A stretch of 64,000 nucleotides of DNA from Actinidia chinensis (Eukaryota > Streptophyta > Magnoliopsida > Ericales > Actinidiaceae): the NCBI GenBank assembly GCA_009663005.1, contig VIGQ01000177.1, forward strand, positions 32,501-96,500, in the 5' to 3' direction. Below the pieces are notes generated by a model. The model ran no database searches and was not told the DNA's origin. It saw only the letters and a program-made list of their open reading frames with translations. The position numbers were made by a program, and so were the translations under genes. Positions 1 to 12,333 of the stretch are shown in pieces. Positions within the stretch are counted from its first letter, which is position 1, and each line of letters begins with the position of its first letter.

Positions 1-3000
1 AGTACAAGTATACTTGAGTATGAATATCCCACCCCAATCCCTTATACACCATCATCCAAGAACACCAATTCCACAAGTATAAAACTTGTCCCTTACATAC
101 ACTAGTCCTCTCCTTCTTTCTTCTTTCAGCTCCCTCTCTTATAGCCTTCCAAGAGACCCGTTCGAGAAAGGAGAATTTGAGGCAACGCAATCTAAGACCA
201 TGAATAGCGCCAATGAAAGACCATTGACTCACGCCGCAATAGACGAACATGACCGGGCCGCAAATAGAAGACTATGACCCAGCCGATGCAAAATAATTAA
301 ACCAATTGTTGAAATTAGAACCAATCCCAACATTTCTGGTTGTTGGAAATTAAAGAAATTGAAATATGATGCCATGGATCTTGCATCAATTGCATATCGA
401 GGATTTTTCATACGTCTCTTGCTCAAGAATTGCAGACGAACCTGTGAAGCTATGACTTAAATCGTAGTTAGGGGTTAGATTTTAATACGAAATCTCTCTG
501 TCCAATCGTGCGCTGTGTGGATAAGGATTGTGGGGGAAAAAAATCAAACGTAACGGAAAAAAAGATAAAGAACATAATGAAGGAAGGAGCAAATTTATTT
601 CCTTGGTTCCCTATCATTTTCCACTTCTCTTGTAATCCCTCCGAAAAATCGATGATTCCCAAAACACAGCTTAAGCAGGGGCATTTAGTCCTGCTGCGTA
701 AGTATTTCACTCTATTATCATCATTGTTTTCAAAACCACGTGGTATGGCTTCATTATCATTCCTCCAATTGAAGTTCCTCTTGGAGTCAAACTTATCCAT
801 CTCCATGTTTTAGTGTACTTGATTAATGTCGTTCTACGAGCATTTGAACACAGTGCCGAAACGATGTAGCCCTTGAGTCAACATACCGATACGAAAGCTA
901 GAGAAGTGGAGATAGTCAATTTCCCCCATGGATTCAACATGAATTTGAAGCTTGCAAACCTATTTGCTCGGCCATGCGGTTGTTCTTTGGAAAATGAAAG
1001 ATATTCTCAAAATAAAATTTTACGTAGGGGATGGCAGATGGAGTCCAATTCATCAACTAAATCAAAACACGGCAGTGGCTTAAGATACTTTGTGGAGGTG
1101 TGCCCGCCAATACCAAGTTAGAAGGTCGTACATATACTACTATTTTTTTTCCTGCTGTTATTCATATTTATCGGTAGATAGGTAGGTAACTCTGTCCATA
1201 GAGCTTCCAAATAAAGGGATAATTTATTAATTTTCGTTTCATTGGAAGCGAGTGTTTTTAGGCAAATGTGCTCCTCCTCCCCCGAACACCCCCTGTCTCT
1301 CATGACATTACTTTTATACCCTTCCTTTTTTTTAAAATTACAACCCATCGAACTACCAGACCATTTTTTTTTTCCAGTTTTATTTAATTTATTGTTTTGT
1401 TTCTTTTATTTTTTAGTTTTGTTTATTTTTTGTAATTAGTTTTGTTTATTATTTTTTTCATCATTTTTTTTTAATTTAATTTATTGACATGTGGTCAGAA
1501 CGTCATCCTCCCTTTAAATTAACCTCATCCATTTTTTTTTGTGTTTGCTTATTAATTGTTATTAATTTTTGTATTTTTCATTATAATACTTTTATTTTAA
1601 TCCATATTTTATACTCTTTTAAATTTTTATAAAAAAGAAAAAGATTATAAACTATAATACAAAAACAATTTATTTCAAAAAAGAAAAATAAATCTGATAA
1701 AATAAATAAATTTGATAAAAAAAGAACAAACCAATAACAAACTAAAAACAAAACAAACATAAAACTGAACAAGGGGGTTGTCGGCTGGGGAGAGGGGAAA
1801 ATAAGTGTGGGGTTCATAATGATAATTGTGAGGGGTTTTTTGGGTGGGGCGGGGGGAATCAGCTCTCTTTTTTTTAAGGCAGCCTCTCTGCCTCTTCTAT
1901 TTGTTTGGGGGACGAATTTATTTAGGTTGCGTTTTGTATTAAGAATTTGGTGTGGGAAATGGAAAGTTAAAGGATCCACCAACCCTTCCAAATCATTGGA
2001 GCCTTTACTTTTTTCTTTCTTTTCTATTTATCTTACCAAATCCTTATCCAACACAGCCTTATTACTAACAATGTGAATAAACATATGTTTTGTAAGTTCA
2101 AAAGCAACAAGGTGGTGTGTAAGCTAGAGAAATTGCTATTTCTAGAAATTTTGGCTCTTTGGAACCCCTCTATACCTTGATGCTCTTACCAAGCAAAGGA
2201 GTAGATGTGTTGAAACACAAGCTTTTTGATGGTCTAACTCTTTGTTCCTTGACTTTGGATATGGTGATCCACATGAGGTTAAGATTAAAGCCCCTCGCCT
2301 AACCCAACCCAACCCAACACCCATTTGCTTGTGTCAGTTTTTGGTTCGGTAAGAAGGCTTTAAAAGCGAGCGCAGAATAAAACATATAGTTTCACAAAGT
2401 ATGCATTTCGTGTCATTTTTTTTTCTCACCCTCAATGATGTGGTCAATTTTATTTCTGAAGTAAAAGATGAGTCAATTTGGTCTAATTTAGAAGGCCCGT
2501 ACTACAAATATATACAAAATAGAAAAATGATCTTGGGTTTTCAATGTTTCTTAGAAACGTATAAATTAGCATAGTGTTCTAATAGAGAGCGAGATGAAGA
2601 TTGGAGGTGGCATTTTGTTAGGCCTTCAAATTTTGCTTTTTTTTTTTTTTCTTAAGAGGGATATCAATGTCATCCGTTGTCATGGAGCAGAACAACAATT
2701 ATAATTTGTCATGTGTTGCGAATGAACCCCACTATATTAACATGACAGTTGTAGTTAACGTAACTATTATTGACATTTAAAAGAGGTGGGACATTCACTC
2801 ATAATACAACATCAACGTCATGTGGTATCACCCATTGAATGAAGATTTACTGTGGGTGTGGGATGTATGACTGGGGAGATGAAAATGAGTTCATTTTGGG
2901 AAAAAATTAAATGTGATACCTTGTGTCATTTGTGAGTCAGGAAAATTTTCAACTCTTGTCAGGGAAGGCTTCTAAATGCAATCCCAACGATCTCATACAC

Positions 3001-4585
3001 TCAGTTGTTATGTACAACCAACTTACTTTTAGGGTTTTTACTTCACCTGAAGTACAGCGCCATTAATCCTAAAATGTACACATTTCACAGTCTCAAACTT
3101 ACCTTAAACTTACACAAAACCCTAACCACCATCTTTTCTACAACTCATCCACCGCCACCTACCCCATCCTAATGTCCCTCCCCGGCACCTCCATTCAAGC
3201 AACGTCTAGCCTCTCCGACCCCTTTTTTGGCGCAACTCAGGGCCACCATCCTCCCTGACACAGACCTAACAACATTCACCACGCCGATGCCCATCGCGAG
3301 GTTAATATTCTTATGTAAAGCAAGTCCTTCCCTACAACATTCTGGAGATAATTTCATCTAAGTGCATAATAAAACCAAACCTCAAAAAAACCTTCCACAA
3401 GACTCAATAATTCAAGCTTCTTGTGGAAAAAAATGAGTACGGAGATGTATTAATTTAAAAAAAACAGATCAGTTTAATTTTGAAAAAAGTAAGTCTGACT
3501 CTAGTAAGTAATGGAAATAATTTTTTTATAACTTTTTTTTTTTACGAGGAATTTGGAAATCAAATAATTTTAAAGATCAAGTAACATTAAACAGGTATTG
3601 AGAACCTAGTGGTATTTTATATATATTTTCAGTATTGTTTTGGTGGCAGATCAATTCAAACCAATTTGGTTTGGATGAAAATCTTAGGGACTAGAAAAAT
3701 TTAAATTCTGAGGAACTGAGCTTGGTGGATATTAAAAGTGCATAATTAATTGAAGACCCAGACGTTAGTATGAGTATTTTACCCCAATTATTTTAGAAGA
3801 CATCTCTTTAATTTCAGCTCTATGGTTCCACTGCTTAAAAAAGTGGAGTTCCATAAATAAATATCATTTCGCCACTAATTAAGCCTACAACGTTACCCAC
3901 AAGAATTGCTAAAAGCGAAGACCATCAGACAATATCAATGTGGGTTAGTAGAGAGTCCAACAATGGTTTCCATTATTCGTAACCAAACAAATTCAACACA
4001 ACCAAAATTGCAGGTCAATAATACATCATGCCACATTCACCCAACCTAACAACCTGAAAAACCAATTAAAAAAGGGGGAAATTACATCCAGTCCTATTTT
4101 TGGAATTATTCTCACAAAGGTAATTTCCGGTGCTTTTTACAAACAATATTTCTTGAACAAAAACGATAAACTTTAATTCTTCTCTGCAGTGAGAATTTTA
4201 AAATTTTTACTGCGAGGGAATTTCTCATAGTCCTCGAAGGTGGTAAATTCCTTGTGGTCCTTGTTGAGATATTAGTTTCAAAAGGGGCCTGGAGCATAAG
4301 TTTTCCAACAAAATTCAGATGCATGGTGTTGGTTGTCGGGAAAAGAGAGGAAAAATCAAAGACAAAGCAAAAAATGCTTGGGAATTTCTTTAGCTGTGAT
4401 ACATATATAGCATGATAACCAGTTTAACAAGGAAAAAGCCAAACAAAGAGCACATTAAACCTTAAGATGAGCACCAAAGGCCAACTGAACAAGCTCATTT
4501 GACCTTAAGATGTGAGCTCTAGCACACACAGTACACACACCAATGGTAACATTTTGGTAATAATTAACGATTTAAAGCCCCCAAA
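1..4585. other. Intergenic region, no gene recognised
   Basis: I see no recognisable protein here on either strand. The open frames are short, often start at non-ATG codons and match no family I know. The sequence is A+T-rich with long T and A runs (about 1320-1640, 2640, 3460-3540). Its 3' part (about 4090-4585) lies just downstream of the Pht1-A stop and should hold the 3' UTR and polyadenylation region of that gene, though I could not fix a cleavage site. Confidence 0.5.
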
Positions 4586-6170
4586 TTACACTGGAACAGT
4601 CCTAATGTGATGGCTAGGTGCTCCTCTTCTTCATTCTCTTGGGACATTGCTTCCAACGATTTCCCATTCGATTCGCGGCACCAAGGAAAGTAAACAATAT
4701 GCCCAAGAAATGAATTCCCACCAAGTATTAAGGAGTGTGTTCTTACACCGATACCCGGTGGATTACCCGTTGTCGGTCTTAGTCGGAGTTCCTGGATCTA
4801 GCTGCGTATAAGAACCAAACGCGCCTACAATTTGCCCAAGCCTGGCCCGCTGCTGCTGATGAAATTCCGTGGCAAGTATAGACCTTAGCCTTGCGGGGAA
4901 TTTCTGCTGGAACCACGAAGGTAGGCGCGGGTTGGACCGAAATTTGCAGAAGAAGGTGAGGCGAGTACATGACACGAACCCTATGTGGTTGTCCTTGTGG
5001 GTCCAGTGATTGTAAGGATAGCCAGGCAAACATGAAACGGTCATGAAGAAAAATCCCATTAGCGAATCGTGAAGCGCCCAATTCTGTCAACGAAGAAACG
5101 GTGAACCGTACCCAGGATCTGTGGCTGCAAAGGGCAATGAGAGTTGAGCCCTAGCGATTTGAAACCGTCGTCGAGGGCGCTCATTGTTTTTTGGCTTGGG
5201 ATCCAACCGACGGCACTAAAAATGTCCATTGTTGGAAGAGATTTTTACTGTAAGCGATGTCTAGTAAAACCAAGTATAGGTGGTTCCAGCAAGTGAAGCC
5301 CGTGCGATGGAGAATTGCTTAGAAAATAACCCGAATCATTTCCTTTATCTTGTTAATATTTTTCAACTTTTTCCTGTTTCTCTTCTAGCTCAACTTGCAA
5401 CACTTTGGACATGTCAAAGCGGCCTGTTTGGCATTCTTGGCAACTAGGGCGGTGAAACGGGCAGTTTCAGCATTTTCCTCCGCCAATAGTAAGTGAGACG
5501 GCTTGGGAGAGCACCAAACATTAGAATAAACGCCAACATCTCCTCCTCGGGGACAGTGGATAGGAGAGGATCATTTGATAATCCGGTGGCGGGATATTTA
5601 GCAATTAAAATGCCGAGAAATGATAATTGCCCCATTCCACCAGCCAATATCCCGACCTTGCATTGCAAACACCGCAGCTATAAAAGCACCGCGGGTTTTC
5701 TTGTTCGCGTACGTCAGACATGATGGTGGCGGAGAGAGGGGTAGATCACCCGCCGATGCCAACCTAGCCAGAATCGAAAGAACAAAGTGTGGGCCATTAC
5801 ACTTTTGGGACGTTCCCAAAGGAAAGGCCAAGGCGAATTGAGCAATAACCATGATCATCAGGGTCATGCCCTAGACTCTTTTCGCCCATCTTGTCGCCAA
5901 GCCACCCAACGAAGAGCTGCACGGTTAGGGTACCGCAAAAGGCCACCATTGACTGCAGCTGCGATGTGGGAGGCAAAGTACCCGGTTTTGTCGTCGATGG
6001 CATTGTGGTAGTACCTGCTGCCTAGCAACTTATTTGACCAGAGAGATGCGAACAGATCGTAGCATCGGTGAAGAAACCCCTACTCGGCAATCACAATAGC
6101 AGTGAAGGTGGTCCATTGTGTGTTTGGCCACCATCAAGTGCATTAACACTTCAATTGTTTCCTTTGCCAT
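4586..6170 (-). CDS. PHT1: Pht1-A: high-affinity inorganic phosphate:H+ symporter (frame-broken)
   Basis: This gene encodes a Pht1-family phosphate/proton symporter of the major facilitator superfamily, a 12-helix plasma-membrane protein for phosphate uptake. Read on the minus strand in shifting frames, the order is that of the family. The start is GCCATGGC at 6170, followed by an N-terminus ending in NALDVAK-like residues. Then come CGTL and GWLGDK (about 5905-5960), the Pht1 signature around YANKKTRGAFIAAVFAMQG (about 5660-5725), LTYYWR and VAKNAKQAA (about 5420-5500), YNHWTHKDN (about 4990-5030), FVVPAEI (about 4905-4925) and a TVPV end with TAA at 4586-4588. The 1585-bp span fits the usual length with no coding intron. 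At least several one-base indels and some substitutions interrupt it. It is more diverged than Pht1-B, so it may be a pseudogene or a poorly sequenced gene. Family identity is sure; function is not. Confidence 0.85.
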
Positions 6171-6428
6171 GGCTGCCCTTTGTTCACATCTCTTTCACGA
6201 TCCTAAGTCTTCTAGGCCTTCACTACCTTGAAAACCCAGAACCGAGGATGTTTGGATATGTTTTGTAGTTTGCAAAATGATACCAGACACAATTGGTATT
6301 AAGGAAATTCCTCAAAAAACGTGTGACAGTGGCATTTTCAAAATTATGAGAGACAATAGTGGGCGATTTGATTTGAAACAAAGGAGTACAAAATGCCATA
6401 CTTGTTTTTTATATGGTGATTTGATTAG

Positions 6429-6629
6429 GGCCGGCCTAAGCGAGGGCGACTCGGGGAGCCCAGTAGGGGCTGGAGCCCCCCTGATTTTTAAGAAATTATA
6501 AAATTTCTTTTAAATTGTTTTTTTACAATTTAGTCCTACTGAATACATTAATTTTTTTTTTTTTACACTTGGGGCCCCCGAACCCGAACTAAAATCCTGG
6601 TTCTCCACTGACCCTAAGATCGGGCCCTC
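6429..6629. mobile_element. MITE-like element with GGGCC-rich inverted ends
   Basis: The left end reads AGGGCCGGCCTAAG and the reverse complement of the right end reads AGGGCCCGATCTTA. The interior is A/T-rich with G/C-rich shoulders. No clear target-site duplication was found, so the boundaries are approximate. It lies in the presumed Pht1-A 5'UTR intron. Confidence 0.35.
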
Positions 6630-7585
6630 AACAGTTTCAAAATAAAATAAAAAAAAAAGGATATATTGACTAAGAAGTAACCACTACTATAATCCATGAA
6701 TATTAACCAAAAAAAAATACAAACCATTACAAGAATTCAAGAAGATACATATAATGTGTTTCCTTCTCGCATAACTATTGGGAGATTAGTACGTACTACA
6801 GTACTTATCCTAAGTTTTTTGTATATTAATTCAGTTTGACGAACTCTTGTCAGACTAAAACTAATTTTACAAATCAATTTTAATTGCAGGCCAATTTTTG
6901 TACTATTTTAAAATAGGCCTGCAACAAAATTGGTTTTAGATTGATGGGCTAAAGCCGTTCTTTACTTGTTTTACACTGAGCCTGGCCTGAAGCCGGCCAT
7001 GGAGTTGGACCAACCAGTTTGAACAACAACTTGTGGTGGTTTTTACAAGGAAAAGACATGCTAGATTTTTCAAAAAGAAACAAAAATGATGCCCCATTTT
7101 TTTTGGTCACAGTTTTAAACGTCTAGTGCATACATATGAGTTTTCAAAGCTGTGAGCGAAGCTTGGCCCCCCAGAGAAAGACCATGACTAATGGTGTGTA
7201 GATAGGACAGTTAGAAAAATGTGAAAGCCGTAAAGAACAGGCATGTGCAAAGTCCACAAATGAAAATTATACATACAACTTACTAAAATATAATCCAGTG
7301 GTTAGCTGAAATTATTGGAGAGAATTTATTAAGATCTTTGATATTTTATTCATTCGAAAACCCCCGGAAAATTTTTGTTGTTATGCTTATTATCTATTTT
7401 AATCGTTTTTATTGATCATCATGATTGTCGCATTTACAATTACTATTAGAATGTGTAACAAATAAGTCGGTTATATTCGATAGGTTACAGGGAGGAGACA
7501 CAACTTGATCCCACTAAAATTTATATTATCATCCGACAAAAAAATTACATTAACCACCTGACTACATAAAATACAATTTTTGACC

Positions 7586-7752
7586 AGCTAATGCTATGGT
7601 ACACCAATTTGCACCCCAAATGCCACCTGAATGAGTGAAGCATGGATTGGCTGGGTGTGGGGTCCACCCAGTTCTTTCAGCCAATTCAAATGGCTCCACC
7701 TCACTCATGTGTGCATTTGGAGTGCAAGTTGGATGTATCCATAGCATTTTCC
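7586..7752. mobile_element. Foldback MITE with perfect 10-bp flanking repeat
   Basis: The two halves of this 167-bp element are inverted copies of each other for about 48 bp. The left arm carries AATGCTATGG...CCAAATG...GAGTGA and the right arm gives the same on the other strand. The sequence ATTTTTGACC flanks it directly on both sides (7576-7585 and 7753-7762). A 9-10-bp duplication suits a Mutator-like origin. It is inside the presumed Pht1-A leader intron and would form a hairpin in the pre-mRNA. Confidence 0.65.
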
Positions 7753-8565
7753 ATTTTTGACCCCACTGAAAAAAACTGACATTATTATCTCAAATTATAT
7801 ATATTTTCTGAGTTAACAACAAATATTCTTGCTCCGCTTGATTCGAAAGACCCTCACTTTCTTAAATTTGGGGCCTTTCTAACCAACTTTTGAGATTGTT
7901 TAGCATGTTTTTGTACTCCCATTGCCTCTTCTTTTCTTTACCTCCTCTGCTCCAATAAGCAAACCAATTATGGGTGCAAAACTAGGATTTATTTAAAAAC
8001 TAAAATAAAAAATTATGATCATTAGAAAAGCAAGCACTTTATTTGATCAAGAAATTTAAGAAAATGAAAATGAAAAGGTTTTTCTAACCTACCAGACAAA
8101 AGATTGTGAGCTTACATCACACGATAAATTTTTGCATACTGTCCAAGTGTCACAAATGACGCTAAATACAAAAGGGGTAGAAGACTCGTGAGAGTTGAAA
8201 ACAACCCATAGAAAAGTCAAATAAAAGATTTAAAAGAATCTGGCAAGAAAATTGCCCACAAACCCAACTCTCTCATGAATTTCCAACTTTACCCATGAAA
8301 AATAACCAATAGAAAATGTTACATCATGTTTTTGGAGCGAACAACTCTACAAACCACAAAATGATTATACAACACCACAAACACTGCAAAAGCACATTAT
8401 TATTTATTTTTTTTGGGTTTTTTTATCGCACTATATTCACTATAAATCAGAAAAAACCATATATAAACAGTGGTTACATTCCAAACTAAAATAAGCTCAG
8501 AAAAAGTAAACTAAAAATAAAATAAAATAAAAGAGAAAAATGGGGATTTAAATGGGTTTCCCTAC

Positions 8566-8755
8566 CTCAGAAGAGTAGCGATTCAGAGAAACACCATAGA
8601 CTGAGAACGTTACTGAACGTAAGGATTCCAAAATAGCAGCTCAGAACTGTCAAGATAGAGAGAGAGAGAGAGAAGAGATTAATATCTAGAGTTAGAGAGA
8701 GAGAGAAGGGCGGCGAGTGAATGAGGTTTGGGTGAGAAGTATGGAGTGGTGTGGA
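8566..8755 (-). other. PHT1: Putative untranslated first exon of Pht1-A
   Basis: On the minus strand this stretch is rich in CT repeats (the complement of GA runs at about 8657-8715), typical of plant 5' leaders. It has no convincing ATG-led protein and ends in CTGAG|GTAGG, a good splice donor. It begins about 25-30 bases after a TTAAATA box. The 5' end is estimated from that box. Confidence 0.5.
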
Positions 8756-8775
8756 GGGAAGGGACTTCCCCTGTC

Positions 8776-8831
8776 CGTATTTAACTCCACGGGACTTAGC
8801 TGCAGTGGACCTTATAGAAACCGGCATATTC
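8776..8831 (-). promoter_or_regulatory. PHT1: Core promoter of Pht1-A: TATA-like box and P1BS
   Basis: Reading the minus strand, GAATATGC at 8831-8824 matches the palindromic PHR1-binding site GNATATNC (P1BS). About 38 bases further on lies GTTAAATACGG (8786-8776), a TATA-like box. ACGTG-containing motifs lie upstream at about 8860, 8903 and 8980. PHR1-type factors induce Pht1 genes under phosphate starvation through P1BS, so the site fits the gene downstream. Assignment depends on the inferred leader intron. Confidence 0.5.
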
Positions 8832-8989
8832 CTTCTCCTTCTCAAACCGTTTAATTTCGCCACGTAAGCATTTGAAGACTAAAGATGAAATGTGTCACAT
8901 TACGTGGCAAGATCTTGCTTTCCGTTCTGATCTCCTGTTTTCTCAAGTCAATTAAGGTCACGGTTTATTTTTAACCGCACACGTGCAAC

Positions 8990-9969
8990 TTTTTTTTTGT
9001 GCTTGCCTTTGTCCTTGTGTGACCAACTTGCCCTCCCCCCCCCCCTAATTAACTCATTTCCTCCATGTATTACTAATTAAATTATATAGTTTTAATTATA
9101 TAAAATAAAACTTTAAAGTTTTAATTATTATAATCGAAGTCATTTTCTATTTACTTCAGAGTTAATAAAATCAAAAGCTTTATAAAATAACATCGTTGAT
9201 GTTTTTCTTTTAAAATCCTACTCGATCTAATTAGAATTATTTTCTAATACCTTTATGCTAATTTTTCAGAGTTTTTGAGTGAAACCAAGTCATAATTGTG
9301 ATTGATTAATTTACTTAAAAATAACTCTAGTTGGAGTTTATTAAGTTACGTCGTTTATCAAATTTATTGGATGGAACCATTGGTTCCGTCAATCCTAAAT
9401 AGATGAAGAATGATGGATATAATTAATTTTGTGATCCGAAAAACAAGAAATACTCCTGATCCAATTTATTATAATTAAAATTATAGGTTTTAATTTTTTA
9501 ATGGGTTAAATTCTAATATTTTTTTTTTTGTAATTTCCCCTAAATAAGAATACAATTTATTATTTTTGTCATAGGTTTTTTTGGGTGGTTTTATTTTGGG
9601 TCTTTTCCATGTGACAAATGAATCGGATGAAATTTGTTATGGTAAAGCGTATGGTTCCTTCTTAAAGATTTTTTTGCCCTTTTATGAAAAATTACTCCCT
9701 TATCCAGATTGGTTGTGGATTTTAAATTTTTTTTGGTAATTTTTATTTTATATATAACCCTTCAACTTTTATATATATTTCACTTTCATCCTTATGTTTA
9801 ATTTGAACATATTTACCTCTTAACCTTTCAATGTATTGCAATGTGAACGCTCCATTCACATCTGTTAGAATTTGTAAATCAAATACCAATGTGACATGTA
9901 CCTAACCTATACAAGTGCATAAGTGGGGCTTTCCATCATCCCTACAAGCCCTAAATTGAGTCTTACTAA
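8990..9969. other. A+T-rich intergenic DNA, nothing recognised
   Basis: The stretch has many stops in all frames. Apart from a C run near 9035-9045 and long T runs I see no gene, repeat unit or structured element. Confidence 0.5.
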
Positions 9970-10166
9970 GGCGCTGTTTGACACTATTTTTTTATTTTTT
10001 AATTGTTTTTTAATGGTTTTTTGCTTAAAAAATAAAGTTAGAACAATCATCAAGTTGACTTTTTTGCTTTTTTACCTATTTTAGCTAGTAACAAAATTAA
10101 AAAATCTTAATTTTTTTGGTAGCAAAGTTAAAACAAACTTGACTTAAGGCATTACCAAACGGAGCC
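9970..10166. mobile_element. Tourist-like MITE, copy 1
   Basis: The left end reads GGCGCTGTTTG and the right end, on the other strand, reads GGCTCCGTTTGGTAA. The interior is rich in GCTTTTT and AAAAAGC blocks. TAA lies before it and TAT after it, close to the TWA duplication of PIF/Harbinger elements. Two more copies of the family are at 42860 and 61501. Confidence 0.6.
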
Positions 10167-10169
10167 TAT

Positions 10170-11006
10170 ATATTATTTATTTTTATGGATTAAAGAAATT
10201 TGTTTTGAAGGTCAGAATTAGGTCATCAAGGAACCTAGGTTTTGGAATGTCGTGTATATAAATGAAGGCAGGTTTTCAAATTTAATTATGGACTAATGTT
10301 TTTGTATAATAAACCAAAATACAAATGCGTATATTATCCGAATTGATTTTTTAATAAACCCTTTCGGTTGGATGCAAAAATATTTTTGTTCTGAATCATA
10401 ATTCTTGGCCGTAACTCATTTTATTAAACTTTAGTTCCACAATCATTGGAATCATTTTTTTATGGGGATCTACAAAAAAAAATATTAAAACACACTTCCT
10501 TTATCACTTATAATTTTTTGATTTTTTTTATTATTTCATCAAAACTTTATATTATTTTTGTCATTTTTTTACGATAAGAGTCAAAATCTAAAAAAAATTA
10601 TTTAATTTTGGAATAAAATCTTTTTAAGTGAAATTTCTCTTAAATTAGATAATTTTTTATATTTTTAGACTCATTTTTCAAGAGAAACAAAAAAAGTATA
10701 AAATATTGATTAATCAGTGAAATTTTTCTACTAAAGACAATAAAGAAAACAAGCAATGCAATAAAACAAAATTCCTCAATAGAAAGGGACATGATTTTCA
10801 TATGTCTATTTCTTTAATTGTATTTTTTTATATTATTAAAATTAATTTATTCCAATGGTGTAGTGACATATTTGAGTAAAAACAAATATTTAAATAAATT
10901 TATCATAATAAGGATAAAAAAATTTATATTATAAGACACAAATATATTTGAATATTTCAAACTATTTATAATATAAGAAACAAAGATTTTTGATTCTTTT
11001 AAACTA
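10170..11006. other. A+T-rich intergenic DNA, nothing recognised
   Basis: This is very A/T-rich sequence with many stop codons in all frames. I see no gene, tRNA or clear transposon end between copy 1 of the Tourist-like family and the Helitron-like element. Confidence 0.5.
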
Positions 11007-11329
11007 TCTCTCACTATCTACCGTTTGAATTCATTTGAATTAATCCAATAACTGAGATTTCACCTGAGACTATTTTTTCCCAAAAAAATATCACTTATTT
11101 TTTCTCAAAAGTGTGTGGCCCACATATGTTGTGATCCAATGGCCAAACTAACAACACTTTTTCAAAATCATTATACTTTTTAATTTATTCTCCATTTTGT
11201 AGTAGTGTATCTCTTATCTGACGTTTATATCTTATCTATTTTTTAGGTTCGTAAATCCTAACGAGTAGGAGTTAGGTTTAAAACGGTCTTTTTTTTTACG
11301 TAGTGTCCGTAGGCACAGGTAATTACCAG
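11007..11329 (+). mobile_element. Non-autonomous Helitron-like element, copy A
   Basis: The 3' end has a short hairpin (GTGT...GCAC, 11303-11316) followed after 9 bases by CCAG and then T, a variant of the Helitron CTRR terminus. The body is shared with the minus-strand copy at 29966-30702 (GAGACTATTTTTT, ATCACTT, GTG-GCCCACAT blocks) and partly with the copy near 22640-22828. The start is placed at TCTCTCAC because the other long copy has TCTCCCGC in the matching place. Confidence 0.6.
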
Positions 11330-12333
11330 TATTAAATAAAAAATGAAAGATTTTTACTGCAGCTAATAGAAGTACGATCATAGAACAAAATTGTAATTCA
11401 TTTGAACACAAACCAAACAGAATTGAATCGGCACGATGTTCACAACCATAAATAGTGGCATGGCTACAAGTTGGACTACGAAGATGGTAAACGTTATTTA
11501 AAGAAAGAGAGAGAGAGAGAGTATTGTAAGAGAGAGAATATACAGATGGAGATTTATTGTTAACGAAAGAAACTTTGGAAATTAACAAATTAAAGGTATT
11601 ATTACTATAAAACAAAAACCAAAAAAAAAGAGATTTATAAAAGGTTTTAAAACAATTAAAAACATAACTCATAATTATAAATAAAACTATGTAACACAAA
11701 AATTCAAAAGAGTCCGGGCCTCCTTGGGCAGAGCCGCCTTGAAAAGAGCCTAGCTCTACGTTGAATCAATCTTTTTCCCGTGACGAAATTAGCCAAAAGC
11801 TTGTGTTGGTAAAAAAAAAAATTGACTGGGTTTATAAGATTAAACAATGACCAGACGATAATATCTGGATTGATTGAAAAATTGCCCAAGTTGTAATTGG
11901 ACTGTCCAATAATAAGAGAATCAAGATGAGTCACTGTTTATAAGACAGTACCACGATATTTGCATTATGCTAGGGCCGTTATAGTTTGAATGATGTGATC
12001 AAAATTATTATATTGTAGGGCCTCGTCTAGTAAATAACTCGTGAAAAAATTTTAGGTTGATTGGAATATTGACGTTATATGATCGGTTATATTTATGTTA
12101 TAGTTTACTCTCAAAATTATACTTCTTTTGTCCCAATTTATTGTTTATTTTTTCTTTTTTAATATCTAAAATGTTAAAAAAATTTCTTTTTTCTTTTGCC
12201 CTACACTTTTAGTTGAACGTGTCTTCGTCAACTTTCACTTTTAATTAAGTTTCAAATTGTTGACGGGTAAATTAAAAAATGGTCTTTCAAAATGGAGTAT
12301 CTTTTGACTCTATAAAATGTTAAATTGTCAATA
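11330..12333. other. Intergenic DNA with a GA microsatellite
   Basis: A (GA)n run lies at about 11506-11521. The rest is A/T-rich without a recognisable gene. Open frames on the minus strand between about 11230 and 11930 are compositional and match no family I know. Confidence 0.45.

Larger units (their letters stand above)
6173..8565 (-). other. PHT1: Putative 5'UTR intron of Pht1-A
   Basis: On the minus strand a donor reading CTGAG|GTAGG lies at 8566/8565, and an acceptor reading GGCAG|CC lies at 6173, two bases before the Pht1-A start codon. The 2393 bases between hold no other gene. They contain two small transposable elements (6429-6629 and 7586-7752). Pht1-B shows the same arrangement, with an acceptor AG also followed by CCATG, and this agreement is the main support. 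Introns in the 5' leader are known for some Pht1 genes. The intron is inferred, without transcript evidence. Confidence 0.55.

Noticed and set aside
1581..1991. 136-codon open frame on the minus strand
   Set aside because: Hydrophobic phenylalanine/leucine-rich translation of a T-rich stretch; no family resemblance or gene structure.
11232..11699. 155-codon open frame on the minus strand
   Set aside because: It overlaps the Helitron-like end and a GA microsatellite, and its composition is that of A/T-rich DNA.
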